Source: ANME-2 cluster archaeon (GTDB lineage: Archaea; Halobacteriota; Methanosarcinia; Methanosarcinales; Methanocomedenaceae). From it: DNA of 64,000 bases. Below the pieces are notes generated by a model. The model saw only the letters and a list, made by a program, of their open reading frames with translations. It ran no database searches and was not told where the DNA came from. The stretch lies in contig JAHYIS010000001.1 in the NCBI GenBank assembly GCA_019429385.1, forward strand, positions 62,001 through 126,000, written 5' to 3'. Of the stretch, positions 53,179-62,181 are shown one piece after another. Within the stretch, counting starts at the first letter, position 1. Each line of letters begins with the position of its first letter. The position numbers and the translations under genes were made by a program.

Positions 53179-56104
53179 TCTCACCATGCCCAACATGTCA
53201 GCTGACATAACCAGCAGTGGAAATATCAACAACCAGTGTTTTCCCTGTCACTCAAATACAGGGCCTACGAATTCTTTGAAATATCCTCATGATTCAGGTA
53301 CTACTGACTGCAAAGCATGCCACATGGATTCCAGCAAGAGTCTAAACGTTCATCTGGTCCCCGAGGCAGGCATACCCAACCCCAACTGCAGCCAATGCCA
53401 CGACCTGGGTGGCATGGCATTGTATCTCATTGACTATAACACGCTTAATAAGAGCGATTATGTCCATAACCAGTTAAACATATCAGAGGGTAGATACCCG
53501 CTGAACTACAATGCGTCGAATGGCTCAGCATCACGACCTGCAGATGACAGGCTTTGCTGGGCCTGCCATGGTGAAGACGATAACGGTGATGGCATTGCAA
53601 ATTATTCAGAACAACCTGCCAGCGGCCATCCCGTCAATTACATGACCCCGCATGCATGCGAGGACTGCCACCAGAACGCATCCGCACCGTGGAATGCTCC
53701 ACAAAATGTTGCACACAGCAATGCGTCATCTGATACACAGACACCCGGTGCACTTCACTGTTATGACTGTGACGGTAATGATGTAATGTATAACAGGTCC
53801 CACCAGGATGATGATTTCCACTTTAACCTGAAGAATTCACTTGCTGCTCATTACGACATTGGCTTTCCTGAACTTAAAGCACTGCGGGGCACGACCACAT
53901 ACTGTATCCTGTACTGCCACCAGAACACTTCGTCTCCGTTCAGGGATGTGTTCGACGACTTTGAAAATACGGAATTACCCAACCATTCGTCCATGAATTC
54001 AAGACCCCAAAACCAGAGCTGTGTTGCACCACAGTGTCATGCAGCAACTGCATTGCATGATGCTTTAATGAAGAAACCCACGCTTGAGAGCGGCCAGTTC
54101 GGGAATGAAAATTGCACTGCCATTGAGTGCCATGATCCGGCAATGTTCAGGAACCATAACAACATAGTGAATTGTACATCATGCCATATGGACAATTCCG
54201 GACCGAATATCCACCCGATAAAATACCTGCAGAACAATGGCTGGGACTTTGTACAGTTGAACTATACGGCTGCTGATTGCAATCTCTGCCACAAAAATAA
54301 TCTTGCAGATGCAAATATGTACAAATGGGGATTGAACCCTGTAAAAATAGGGATCCAGCATCATTCAGATAACCCCGGGAATGGCAGTATCTGGAACAGG
54401 ACCAGCGAACCGTTCTGGACATATGTACCAAATACCATAACATTTGTTACTGGCTGGCAAAACAACTCAGTACGGGGCTTTTTGACAGGCTTTGCTGCCA
54501 TGCAGGATACCAACGTGTCGTCAACCATAATAAGCGAGAACACTACAGATGAATCTTTTGTAGGGTATTATCCGGACAATACTGATTTCGCTGTGAATGC
54601 AACAGGATGGGTCTCATCCGACACGTTAAGCGGGACAAGTGCATACTCAGGTACAATCGGTAATACACCCGGTGCGATAACCGTTTCTTCAATAAAAAGG
54701 AACGATGTGGTAGATTCCTATTGGAATGCCAATTTCACTTATCCAAGAAGCAATAAAGTCACAGAGGTAATAGTTAAACTCGACAGTATGCTTGTCATTG
54801 CTTCTGACATGGACACAACTGCCACCAGGGCAATAAATGTAAGTATCGATGACAATAGCGGAAATGTAACCGAGGTCTATAGCAGGATCCTGCCTTCGAA
54901 TCCTGAATCCCGGTGGGTGGAAAGTGGAGACATATCGGTTCCAAATCCGGACACCGTGTTCTGGAAAAATGGTGATTACACTATCAGAATCAGGACAAGG
55001 TTCTCAGCCCTGAATACAAAAACGGTCAATATAAAAACCGCATATGATAATGTCCATGTGGACCTTTATGAAACGGATTATAAGAAGTACAATTTTACAT
55101 TATATATTAATAATACTCCACCAAGTGACAGATATAGTCTGTTCATAGGGTATCATTCGCACATGGAATCTGCAGAGTTATATGTAATGAACAATTCTCT
55201 TTTTGAATTGAAAGCAAACCTTAATGTCGGTGCATTCACCAGCGCAATAATACCACTGAGCCAACAGGAATTCAATAATGGAAACATTACTCTTCTCATC
55301 AAAGACAGTAACGGTCCTGGAACGACTCCTGCTGATATTGATGTACATGCATCCTGGCTGGACATAGAATACCTGTTTGTGCGTTCATACGGGTGGGTGA
55401 ACAACAGGTCGGTCCGTTATGCTTGCGAGTACTGCCACGCTCCTGACGACCACCATGAATATGCACTGGGATTACCGTATTTTTTCAAGGGTACTAATTA
55501 CGTGGGTCAACAGGTAAACAACTCGACGACATGGTGTGCATCGTGCCACTACCAGGGTTATGTAAGCGGTGGCAACAGTTACTCTGATATGGTTAATTCC
55601 TTCCTGAACCACAGTCTCCCCGTGCCACCTGAGATAACCGGACATCCTGAATACGGTGTCAATGCATCCATAGACCCTGATTATTTCAACCATACCGGTT
55701 TTAGCACGTATAATGACTCGGAATGCTGGACCTGCCATAAAGGTAATCTTCCAGAAGGTACGAACAGTACCGTCTTTATACATTATGTATCGACCGATGT
55801 TCTGGAATACGTGAATTTTAGTGTGAACAAGACCATTGTACCCGGACCGGGTCTTGAAAACTATACCATTACACTTAACCTGACCAATCCTGACATTTCA
55901 AACCAGACGAACCTCAGTGTCTATGACCTGGTACCTGTCAATTTCACCATCACCAACCCGGTGCCAAATTATAATGGGTCAAATGCAACCAGATACTACT
56001 GGACCATGGATCTCATGGCAGGGGAAAGTAAGGTCGTGACCTATACCATGGTGGCAACCGGAAGGTACAATATTTCTGATGTTCTCACGGTGGGTGTGTT
56101 CTAA
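53093..56104 (+). CDS. S-layer-type multihaem cytochrome, C-terminal part (frame broken)
   Basis: The open frame runs from 53093; real coding probably enters it near 53150 by a +1 shift from the preceding frame. Eleven canonical haem motifs are visible (CAVCH, CFPCH, CKACH, CSQCH, CWACH, CEDCH, CTSCH, CNLCH, CEYCH, CASCH, CWTCH). There are also CILYCH (CX3CH), CVAPQCH and CTAIECH (CX4CH) and a ruined CYDCD. Between the CNLCH and CEYCH motifs lies a beta-rich, S-layer-like stretch of about 370 residues. The C-terminal 100 residues form a DUF11-like domain without an anchor. The layout recalls large S-layer cytochromes thought to conduct electrons through the envelope of methane-oxidising archaea. 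Confidence 0.85.
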   Translation: MISIKQNLTIILVSLSNVSCAVCHGTTHSLTMPNMSADITSSGNINNQCFPCHSNTGPTNSLKYPHDSGTTDCKACHMDSSKSLNVHLVPEAGIPNPNCSQCHDLGGMALYLIDYNTLNKSDYVHNQLNISEGRYPLNYNASNGSASRPADDRLCWACHGEDDNGDGIANYSEQPASGHPVNYMTPHACEDCHQNASAPWNAPQNVAHSNASSDTQTPGALHCYDCDGNDVMYNRSHQDDDFHFNLKNSLAAHYDIGFPELKALRGTTTYCILYCHQNTSSPFRDVFDDFENTELPNHSSMNSRPQNQSCVAPQCHAATALHDALMKKPTLESGQFGNENCTAIECHDPAMFRNHNNIVNCTSCHMDNSGPNIHPIKYLQNNGWDFVQLNYTAADCNLCHKNNLADANMYKWGLNPVKIGIQHHSDNPGNGSIWNRTSEPFWTYVPNTITFVTGWQNNSVRGFLTGFAAMQDTNVSSTIISENTTDESFVGYYPDNTDFAVNATGWVSSDTLSGTSAYSGTIGNTPGAITVSSIKRNDVVDSYWNANFTYPRSNKVTEVIVKLDSMLVIASDMDTTATRAINVSIDDNSGNVTEVYSRILPSNPESRWVESGDISVPNPDTVFWKNGDYTIRIRTRFSALNTKTVNIKTAYDNVHVDLYETDYKKYNFTLYINNTPPSDRYSLFIGYHSHMESAELYVMNNSLFELKANLNVGAFTSAIIPLSQQEFNNGNITLLIKDSNGPGTTPADIDVHASWLDIEYLFVRSYGWVNNRSVRYACEYCHAPDDHHEYALGLPYFFKGTNYVGQQVNNSTTWCASCHYQGYVSGGNSYSDMVNSFLNHSLPVPPEITGHPEYGVNASIDPDYFNHTGFSTYNDSECWTCHKGNLPEGTNSTVFIHYVSTDVLEYVNFSVNKTIVPGPGLENYTITLNLTNPDISNQTNLSVYDLVPVNFTITNPVPNYNGSNATRYYWTMDLMAGESKVVTYTMVATGRYNISDVLTVGVF

Positions 56105-56388
56105 TGAGATACTGCCGCCAGGTTCCCTCAATTGTGCTGTTACTGTCTCTGTCCTTGCTGTTCAGTTCGCCAGTATCGGCAATTCCCCTGAACCTGCATC
56201 TCGATACTACCGAATACATCAATAGCCTGGTTTTTTATTCAGACGGGAACTACAGTCTCAGTGATGCCACGGGTTCACTCTATATTACGAATCCATCCCT
56301 GAACAATACCATAGCAGATATCAACATTGATTTTACCAGTGGCATTACACCTTCCAATATCCATATCAACAAAACTTGGCTGCAATAA
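56104..56388 (+). CDS. PGF-pre-PGF surface protein, N-terminal part (frame broken)
   Basis: 94 residues. It starts at the last base of the preceding gene's stop (TAATG). It carries a signal peptide (SIVLLLSLSLLFSSPVSA) and the first part of a beta domain, PLNLHLDTTEYINSLVFY and GSLYITNPSLNNTIADINIDF. The stop at 56386 is an artefact of a frameshift. The next frame (from about 56372) continues LGCNNTTVVSYQIASS, and alignment with the paralogue at 47739-49427 shows no gap is needed except the shift. Confidence 0.8.
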   Translation: MRYCRQVPSIVLLLSLSLLFSSPVSAIPLNLHLDTTEYINSLVFYSDGNYSLSDATGSLYITNPSLNNTIADINIDFTSGITPSNIHINKTWLQ

Positions 56389-57868
56389 TACGACCGTTGT
56401 ATCGTACCAGATTGCCAGTTCCGCCATCAGCCTTCCAATATCAGTGGTCGAGACCTTAACGCCTGCAACACTTGTACCGGGTATTAACCAGACCATTGTT
56501 TTCAATGTAACAATCAACAATTCAGGAATTGAAGATATCAATATTGTCCAGTTTGACAAGGTATTCCCGTCCGAACTGAACTATCATAACATCACAGCCA
56601 CAAATGGCAGCGTGAATTTTTCGAACACTACGAATACGGTTGTCTGGACTAATGTTACCATCCATCCCGCATCCACCGAGAGCATGCAAATACTGTTTTC
56701 TACCACATCCACCACCAGCATTACCGTTCAAGATTCCAACGTATCATTTACTCTTCCCACCTATTCGGCATCCACATCTCTTTCATTATCTGGTGTCACT
56801 ATCTCCACGAACTTCACGCTTGAAAAAGAGAAAATTTCCAAGGATAGGTGGAGGGTCGGTTTACGGGTGTGGGATGAAAGCGAGTTCAATTATTCACAGT
56901 ATAAGTCTGAGATATATCTCTCAGACACAATGCTGAACAATACTGCGCTCATCAAGACATTCTACCCGAACGTCATCCTCCAGCCCGGACAATCATGGCA
57001 CGGTGAACTATTCTATGATTACCCGGATGTCCCTGTTTTCTTTGGACAGGTATACTATACCGTATCGTTCAACCTTTCAGGCAGTTCAGTGCCGGTAACA
57101 CCGGTAAAAAGTGGAGGTTACATCATCAATTCCATTGTTTCCCCTGACAAAGGACCGGGTAGCGGTGGAGGTGGCGGTGGAGGAGGTGGCGGCTCCTCGG
57201 GAGAAGACTTCTACAATATCGTATGTTCGGAAACAGACCGGCAAAGTGTACAAAAAAATGCATCTGTCAGTTACAGCTTTAATCTCGATTGCACTATTGT
57301 AAAACATATCAATTTCACGTCTCTTGTCAGTGCGGGAGAGATCGCTTCAAAGGTGGAAGTATTGAACAGTACGTCCTCGCTGGTCAATGCAACTCCGCCC
57401 GGGTTAGTATTTAAGAATGTTAATATCTGGCTTGGGAATTATGGATGGGCCGTACCAAAGAATATTGATAATGTAACAGTCGTTTTTGTTGTTGACAGGA
57501 CATGGATATCTGACAAGTATATTGATGTATCCACTATTGCCCTGTATCGTTATGTCGACGGGGTCTGGTCTAAACTAGATACAACATATGTAAAAGAAGA
57601 TGCCACTTATTATTATTTTGAAGCAAAAACACCGGATTTTTCGCCGTTTGCGATTTCAAGTGAGGCATCATGGTTAGAAATGATGCCATTACCCACATTT
57701 ACCGCCATTCCCACACCAGTTGAGCAAAAAGAAACGCCTCCATCAAATGAAACGAGCGTACCGGTAGAAAAGAAAAAGCCATGCTGGTTATTGCTCCTGA
57801 TACAGGTAATCAGTTACCTTGCACTATTTGTTTATCTGTGGAGAAAGGAATTGCGTGAATGGATTTAG
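56327..57868 (+). CDS. PGF-pre-PGF surface protein, C-terminal part (frame broken)
   Basis: Coding probably enters this frame near 56372. It has repeated beta domains with many NxT sites, then a Gly-rich run (SGGGGGGGGGG, 57165-57195) and a PGF-pre-PGF domain (residues about 290-450 of the frame; marks: FYNIVCSETDRQSVQKNASVSYSF, NIWLGNYGWAVPKNI, KTPDFSPFAIS). It ends with a Pro/Thr-rich stalk and a C-terminal transmembrane helix with a basic tail. This domain occurs in archaeal surface proteins attached to the envelope. It closes the surface cluster and may anchor or hold the cytochrome. Confidence 0.83.
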   Translation: MILPVALHLPISISTKLGCNNTTVVSYQIASSAISLPISVVETLTPATLVPGINQTIVFNVTINNSGIEDINIVQFDKVFPSELNYHNITATNGSVNFSNTTNTVVWTNVTIHPASTESMQILFSTTSTTSITVQDSNVSFTLPTYSASTSLSLSGVTISTNFTLEKEKISKDRWRVGLRVWDESEFNYSQYKSEIYLSDTMLNNTALIKTFYPNVILQPGQSWHGELFYDYPDVPVFFGQVYYTVSFNLSGSSVPVTPVKSGGYIINSIVSPDKGPGSGGGGGGGGGGSSGEDFYNIVCSETDRQSVQKNASVSYSFNLDCTIVKHINFTSLVSAGEIASKVEVLNSTSSLVNATPPGLVFKNVNIWLGNYGWAVPKNIDNVTVVFVVDRTWISDKYIDVSTIALYRYVDGVWSKLDTTYVKEDATYYYFEAKTPDFSPFAISSEASWLEMMPLPTFTAIPTPVEQKETPPSNETSVPVEKKKPCWLLLLIQVISYLALFVYLWRKELREWI

Positions 57869-57934
57869 AGAGACCCTGTACAATTTTATGGTTATCTTTA
57901 CCATCGTGCGGGAAAAACCGATTTACCTTGAACA

Positions 57935-58366
57935 TTATTTCACATCTTCAATTCCGATAAGCACCACACCGGCCCCGTCAAGCACGTTGATGGCATTATG
58001 TATGTCATCCACCCTGATTATCAACAGCGCCTTCTCAGTTGCCGTGGCAAAGGCATAGGCATAGTCCACGTTGATATTATTAGAACCAAGCACTGATGCA
58101 ATATCATGCAGGCCGCCGGGTGAATCGCTCATCTCCACGCCAAGCACTTCAGTTTCGGAGACCGTGAATCCGGCATCGTGTAATACATCATGGGCCCTGT
58201 CAGGTTTATCAACAACCATGCGCAGTACGCCAAAATCCCCAGCCTCTGCAATAGTAAATGCCCTTATATTGATGCCTGCGGATTTCAGCTGCCCGGTGAT
58301 CTCCTCAAGCCTGCCCGGTTTATTCTCGGCAAATATGGATATCTGTTTGATCATTTTACTTTCCAT
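57935..58366 (-). CDS. Two-ACT-domain protein
   Basis: 143 residues from the ATG at 58366 (GTG at 58375 is in frame; GGAG lies just before). Two ACT domains of about 65 residues stand in tandem: QISIFAENKPGRLEEITGQL with GINIRAFTIAE, and GVEMSDSPGGLHDIASVL with NINVDYAYAFA. Such proteins bind amino acids and often pair with phenylacetate-CoA ligase-like genes in archaea; the stop of the PaaK-like gene is 15 nt away. It may sense an aromatic or branched amino acid (inference). Confidence 0.88.
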   Translation of the reverse strand: MESKMIKQISIFAENKPGRLEEITGQLKSAGINIRAFTIAEAGDFGVLRMVVDKPDRAHDVLHDAGFTVSETEVLGVEMSDSPGGLHDIASVLGSNNINVDYAYAFATATEKALLIIRVDDIHNAINVLDGAGVVLIGIEDVK

Positions 58367-58381
58367 GTTCTCCACTCCATA

Positions 58382-59686
58382 TCATATTTTCCTTTTATCA
58401 ATAACCCTCTGTGCCTTACCCATGGACCGCGGGATGGTCCCCGGTTCCACAAGTTCGACCTTTCCTGTGATGTTCAGTACCGTATGAAGTGCCTTGCCTA
58501 CCTTTTTCTCAAGCTTCATCAGGTCAGATATCTTATCACTGAACACGTCCGCGGTCACCTCGACCTTGACCGTAAGCTTATCAAGTTCCCCCTCACGTTC
58601 AACAATGAGCTGGTAATGTTCGGCCACTTCGGGTATCTCCATCAATACCGCTTCCACCTGTCCCGGGAACACGTTGATGCCCCTTACGATTATCATATCA
58701 TCGGTCCTGCCCAGGATACGCATGATGCGCGGATGCGTCCTGCCGCATTTGCAGGATTCGCTTCTTATCACGGTCAGATCACCGAGGCGGTATCGTATCA
58801 GCGGCAGCGCTTCCTTGACCAGCGTGGTCACGACCAGCTCCCCCCTCTCGCCGTCAGGTAATTGCTCCCCGGTCTTCGGGTCAATGACCTCTATCAGGAA
58901 CTGGTCTGCCCAGATATGGATGCCGTCCTGGTACGTACATTCGGTGAACAGGGGACCGCTTATTTCTGAAGTCCCGAAAATATCGTACGCCTTGATGCCG
59001 GTCTGCTCTTCGATCCTTCTGCGCATCTCCTCAGACCACGGTTCGGCCCCGAATATCCCGCATTTCAATTGAGTGTCGTTAGCTATACTGATACCCATTT
59101 TCTTTGCGACCTCGTGTATGTGAAGGAAATATGACGGTGTGCAGGCGATAGCAGTGGAGCCCAGGTCCTGCATCAGTTCTATCTGCCTCTCAGTATTCCC
59201 GGAACTGGTTGGAATGGCACTTGCCCCGACCATTTCCGTACCATAATGCAATCCCAGTCCGCCCGTGAACAGGCCATACCCGTAACCAACCTGCACCACA
59301 TCTCCCCGGCCTATGCCAATAGAGGTCAGGCCACGGGCAAGTGAGGTGCTCCATTCTTTGACATCATTCTGGGTATATCCCACAACAGTCGGTTTGCCGG
59401 TGGTACCGCTGGATGCATGGTAGCGGACAACCTGGCTTTGCGGGACACAGAACATGCCTGTGGGATATGTATCCCTGAGGTCCTGTTTGACAGTGAAAGG
59501 AAGTTTCTTCACATCCTCAAGGGATTGTATATCAGAAGGCGAAACCCCTACTTCGTCAAATCGTTTCCTGTAGAACGGAGAATGGTCATACACATATCGG
59601 ACCAGTGATTTCAGTTTATCTTCCTGGACCTTTTTCAGTTCATCTACAGGCATTCTCTCAACAAGCGGGTCCCAGTATTCAGGCAT
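58382..59686 (-). CDS. Phenylacetate-CoA ligase-like enzyme (PaaK family)
   Basis: 434 residues from the ATG at 59686 within the open frame. The AMP-binding loop reads YHASSGTTGKPTVVGYTQNDVKEW (P-loop-like SSGTTGKP), followed by GYGLFTGGLGLHYG, FGTSEISGPLF and the C-terminal IVRGINVFPGQVEAVL. PaaK enzymes form CoA thioesters of arylacetates; in methanogens this form is thought to activate aryl acids for aromatic amino acid synthesis. Cys residues at CKCG suggest a bound metal. It is linked with the two-ACT protein. Confidence 0.88.
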   Translation of the reverse strand: MPEYWDPLVERMPVDELKKVQEDKLKSLVRYVYDHSPFYRKRFDEVGVSPSDIQSLEDVKKLPFTVKQDLRDTYPTGMFCVPQSQVVRYHASSGTTGKPTVVGYTQNDVKEWSTSLARGLTSIGIGRGDVVQVGYGYGLFTGGLGLHYGTEMVGASAIPTSSGNTERQIELMQDLGSTAIACTPSYFLHIHEVAKKMGISIANDTQLKCGIFGAEPWSEEMRRRIEEQTGIKAYDIFGTSEISGPLFTECTYQDGIHIWADQFLIEVIDPKTGEQLPDGERGELVVTTLVKEALPLIRYRLGDLTVIRSESCKCGRTHPRIMRILGRTDDMIIVRGINVFPGQVEAVLMEIPEVAEHYQLIVEREGELDKLTVKVEVTADVFSDKISDLMKLEKKVGKALHTVLNITGKVELVEPGTIPRSMGKAQRVIDKRKI

Positions 59687-59732
59687 GGTAATCCCTGAAT
59701 ACTCTTCTCTAAAAAGATATAAAATGTTTGGT

Positions 59733-60518
59733 TTAACGTGAACGAAGATACTCAATGCTCTCCTGTGCTGCATCGAAAGTCCTGGATTCCAGTACGTACC
59801 TGATATCACGTTTGGGAAGTTTCCCGGTCACAGCGGCCCAGTCAACCGAACCTTTGCCCAGAGGCAGGTGTTCATCCCTGCGTCCCTTGTTATCGTGAAG
59901 ATGCACGTGCACAATGTTAGCCTGACATTTTTCAAGGAATGAGGTTACAGCCTTATTGGTGTTGGCATGCCCCACATCAAAGGTCAATCCCAGGTTATCC
60001 CGGTCAACCGATTCTATCATACCCAGCATTTCCTCGGCATGCTTGCCGAAAATGAATTCCATGTTGACCATATTCTCAACCCCGACGGTCATGTCGAACA
60101 GGGCCGCATGGTCACACAATTGCCTGAGTCCCTGGATGTTGCGCTGCCATGCAAGGTCAGGTAGCTGCATACCCAGCGGGGAAAGATGGCCCGGATGTAC
60201 CACGGCCAGTTTAGAACAGGGAGCCATAAGCTGTATCCATTGCATCATCTGGCGGAGGGTTTCATTCCAGATAGGTTCATTGAGACTGGCAAGGTTCAGG
60301 TCAGAGAAAGGGAGATGAACGCTCAGGTCCAGACCAGTGGTCTCAAGGACCGATGCTATTTCGTTGATGTTCAATTCACCGGGCCTCTGTCGCCCGTCAC
60401 ACACCAGCTCCCAGCCAGTAAATCCCATGTCAATGAGCGTGCTGGCAAATTCAGACAGGTCACCCGCCGGTGGAGGGTACGAAAAACTAAGATGCCCGGG
60501 GTCAAGTCCAAAACTCAT
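59733..60518 (-). CDS. Sugar isomerase/endonuclease-like TIM-barrel protein
   Basis: 261 residues matching the AP-endonuclease-2/xylose-isomerase-like superfamily: FASTLIDMGFTGWELVCDG, then LDLSVHLPFSDLNLASLN, KLAVVHPGHLSP and VHVHLHDNKGRRDEHLPLGKGSVDW, with His, Glu and Asp residues that would bind metals. The exact substrate cannot be known. It is in a row of minus-strand genes between PaaK and pyrH, with 33 nt spacing, and no clear functional tie. Confidence 0.82.
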   Translation of the reverse strand: MSFGLDPGHLSFSYPPPAGDLSEFASTLIDMGFTGWELVCDGRQRPGELNINEIASVLETTGLDLSVHLPFSDLNLASLNEPIWNETLRQMMQWIQLMAPCSKLAVVHPGHLSPLGMQLPDLAWQRNIQGLRQLCDHAALFDMTVGVENMVNMEFIFGKHAEEMLGMIESVDRDNLGLTFDVGHANTNKAVTSFLEKCQANIVHVHLHDNKGRRDEHLPLGKGSVDWAAVTGKLPKRDIRYVLESRTFDAAQESIEYLRSR

Positions 60519-60551
60519 ATTATCACGTGAGGGTAAAATGGATATCTCGAA

Positions 60552-61226
60552 TCAACGGGATACCAGCGTCCCGCTGTGCCGCCCTGCAGCAGCTTCAATA
60601 ATATTATGGGGCTCCCTTCCGTCAATAACAATGGTCCTGATACCACAGCGCTGGATTATCTTGGCGGCCAGGGGGTCAAGAGGCGAATTGGAACCTGCGA
60701 CCATATCAATCTTCATCACCACATCCACAAGCTGGGCAGGTGTCATGGTATCGAATTTTCGTGCATCTTTATCGGTATTCGGGTCTGCTGAATATACCCC
60801 GTCCACTGATGTGGCATTGATGAGCAGGTCAGCACCCACGTACTCAGCCAGAACGGCTGAGACCGCATCAGTGGTCTGGCCAGGTATCAACCCTCCCATC
60901 ACCACGATATGTCCGGCAAGGGCTGCCTTTGCAGCTTCAGGGTAACTGGTAGCAGGTTCGAGGTACGCGCGCTTGCCAAGGGCGGATATCAGGAGCCTGG
61001 CATTGACGCGGGTAATATCTATCCCGATAATGTCGCATTCCACGTGGTTGGCACCCAGCACCCTGGCAGTTTTTATATATTCCCTGGCAACCCTGCCGCC
61101 CCCGACGACCACATACACAGTATGGACCTTTGCAAGCTGTTCGATGCTCTTTGCATACTTCTGTATCCTCTCAGGGTCAAGGTCACTTGTCAACACAGAC
61201 CCCCCTATCGAAACTACGATTATCAT
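60552..61226 (-). CDS. pyrH: UMP kinase (archaeal type)
   Basis: 224 residues. It phosphorylates UMP to UDP with ATP. The amino acid kinase fold is evident: VVSIGGSVL at the start, VYVVVGGGRVAREYIK, GGLIPGQTTDAVSAVLAE, LLINATSVDGVYSADPNTDKDA and the late SNSPLDPLAAKIIQRCGI. The archaeal proteins are shorter than bacterial PyrH and lack GTP regulation. A tandem repeat lies in its upstream region (61254-61280). Confidence 0.94.
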   Translation of the reverse strand: MIIVVSIGGSVLTSDLDPERIQKYAKSIEQLAKVHTVYVVVGGGRVAREYIKTARVLGANHVECDIIGIDITRVNARLLISALGKRAYLEPATSYPEAAKAALAGHIVVMGGLIPGQTTDAVSAVLAEYVGADLLINATSVDGVYSADPNTDKDARKFDTMTPAQLVDVVMKIDMVAGSNSPLDPLAAKIIQRCGIRTIVIDGREPHNIIEAAAGRHSGTLVSR

Positions 61227-61253
61227 TGATATTACCTGTCCCTTTTTTCGCTG

Positions 61254-61280
61254 TACCTTACGTTACCTTACGTTACCTTA
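61254..61280. repeat. Three-fold 10-bp tandem repeat upstream of pyrH
   Basis: TACCTTACGT is repeated in tandem (TACCTTA CGT TACCTTA CGT TACCTTA), ending 28 nt before the start of pyrH on the minus strand and just after the NAD kinase stop. It could be an operator array or a simple slippage repeat. Confidence 0.6.
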
Positions 61281-61295
61281 AACCTGAATACTTTT

Positions 61296-62120
61296 TCAAT
61301 ATAATTTACTTTTTACCTTCTCGTAAAAACCGTCATTATTGATACGTACGAAACGCGCCGGGTTGGCTGCTTTTTCAATCGTTATGACATCGTTTGAGGA
61401 AATGCCCTGTGAATACTGTCCATCCACTACCACCACTGCTTCTTTATGCGGCAAAAGCAGTTCCACTTTAATCCTGCTCCGGCCCGGTATGGCCCAAGGA
61501 CGTGAAGACAGTTTGAATGGAGCAAGAGGTACCACCACGGTGGCATCCACCCTTGGGTCTACAATAGGACCCCCGGCGCTCATGGCGTAGGCAGTCGAAC
61601 CGGTGGGCGTGGCAATGACCAACCCGTCAGCCCTCAGTTCTTCCAGTTTACGCTCATCTACCCAGACCTTATAGGCAAGTATCTTTGCAGGATGGGCGGT
61701 AATGATGACAACTTCATTGGTGGCAGGCGGAAGTTTGACATCATTTATCCACACTTCCAGGCGGAACCTTTCATCAACCTGGAATCCGGGAAGGATGGAA
61801 TCAATGGTCTGCAATGCTTCTTCTGCGTCCACATCCACAAGAAAACCCACCGTGCCCATATTTACACCAATAACCGGTAGCGGGTCATCCATGTGCTGTA
61901 TGGCCCTGAGTACCGTACCGTCCCCACCCACTGCAATAATTAACTCCACGCCCTCCTGGCGCATCTGGCCTACCGGCATACCTTCGAGACCCAGTTCAAC
62001 GGCAGTACCAGGGTCCACAAAAACGTCAACCTTCTTGCGAAGATGTTCAATGATCTCGCCTGCAATACCCACAGCACTAGGCCTGTCACAACGGGAGACC
62101 ACTCCAACCTTTTGTATCAT
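61296..62120 (-). CDS. nadK: NAD kinase
   Basis: 274 residues from the ATG at 62120; a TTG at 62135 is in frame. It makes NADP from NAD with ATP or polyphosphate. The GGDGT motif (ELIIAVGGDGTVLRAIQHM) and DGLVIATPTGSTAYAMSAGGP and the catalytic NEVVI region are present. In Methanocaldococcus the enzyme is fused to an inositol-phosphatase-like NADP phosphatase (MJ0917). Here the two are separate but adjacent, with 61 nt between them. Confidence 0.93.
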   Translation of the reverse strand: MIQKVGVVSRCDRPSAVGIAGEIIEHLRKKVDVFVDPGTAVELGLEGMPVGQMRQEGVELIIAVGGDGTVLRAIQHMDDPLPVIGVNMGTVGFLVDVDAEEALQTIDSILPGFQVDERFRLEVWINDVKLPPATNEVVIITAHPAKILAYKVWVDERKLEELRADGLVIATPTGSTAYAMSAGGPIVDPRVDATVVVPLAPFKLSSRPWAIPGRSRIKVELLLPHKEAVVVVDGQYSQGISSNDVITIEKAANPARFVRINNDGFYEKVKSKLY

Positions 62121-62181
62121 TGAATTCCCCTTCAATTCCTTCCTTTTTAAGATAATAAAAGTAATATAATCTGGTACAGTA

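Noticed and set aside
61254-61280. Short repeats as a CRISPR array
   Set aside because: Only three 10-bp units with no spacers and no cas genes. No CRISPR array was seen anywhere in the window.
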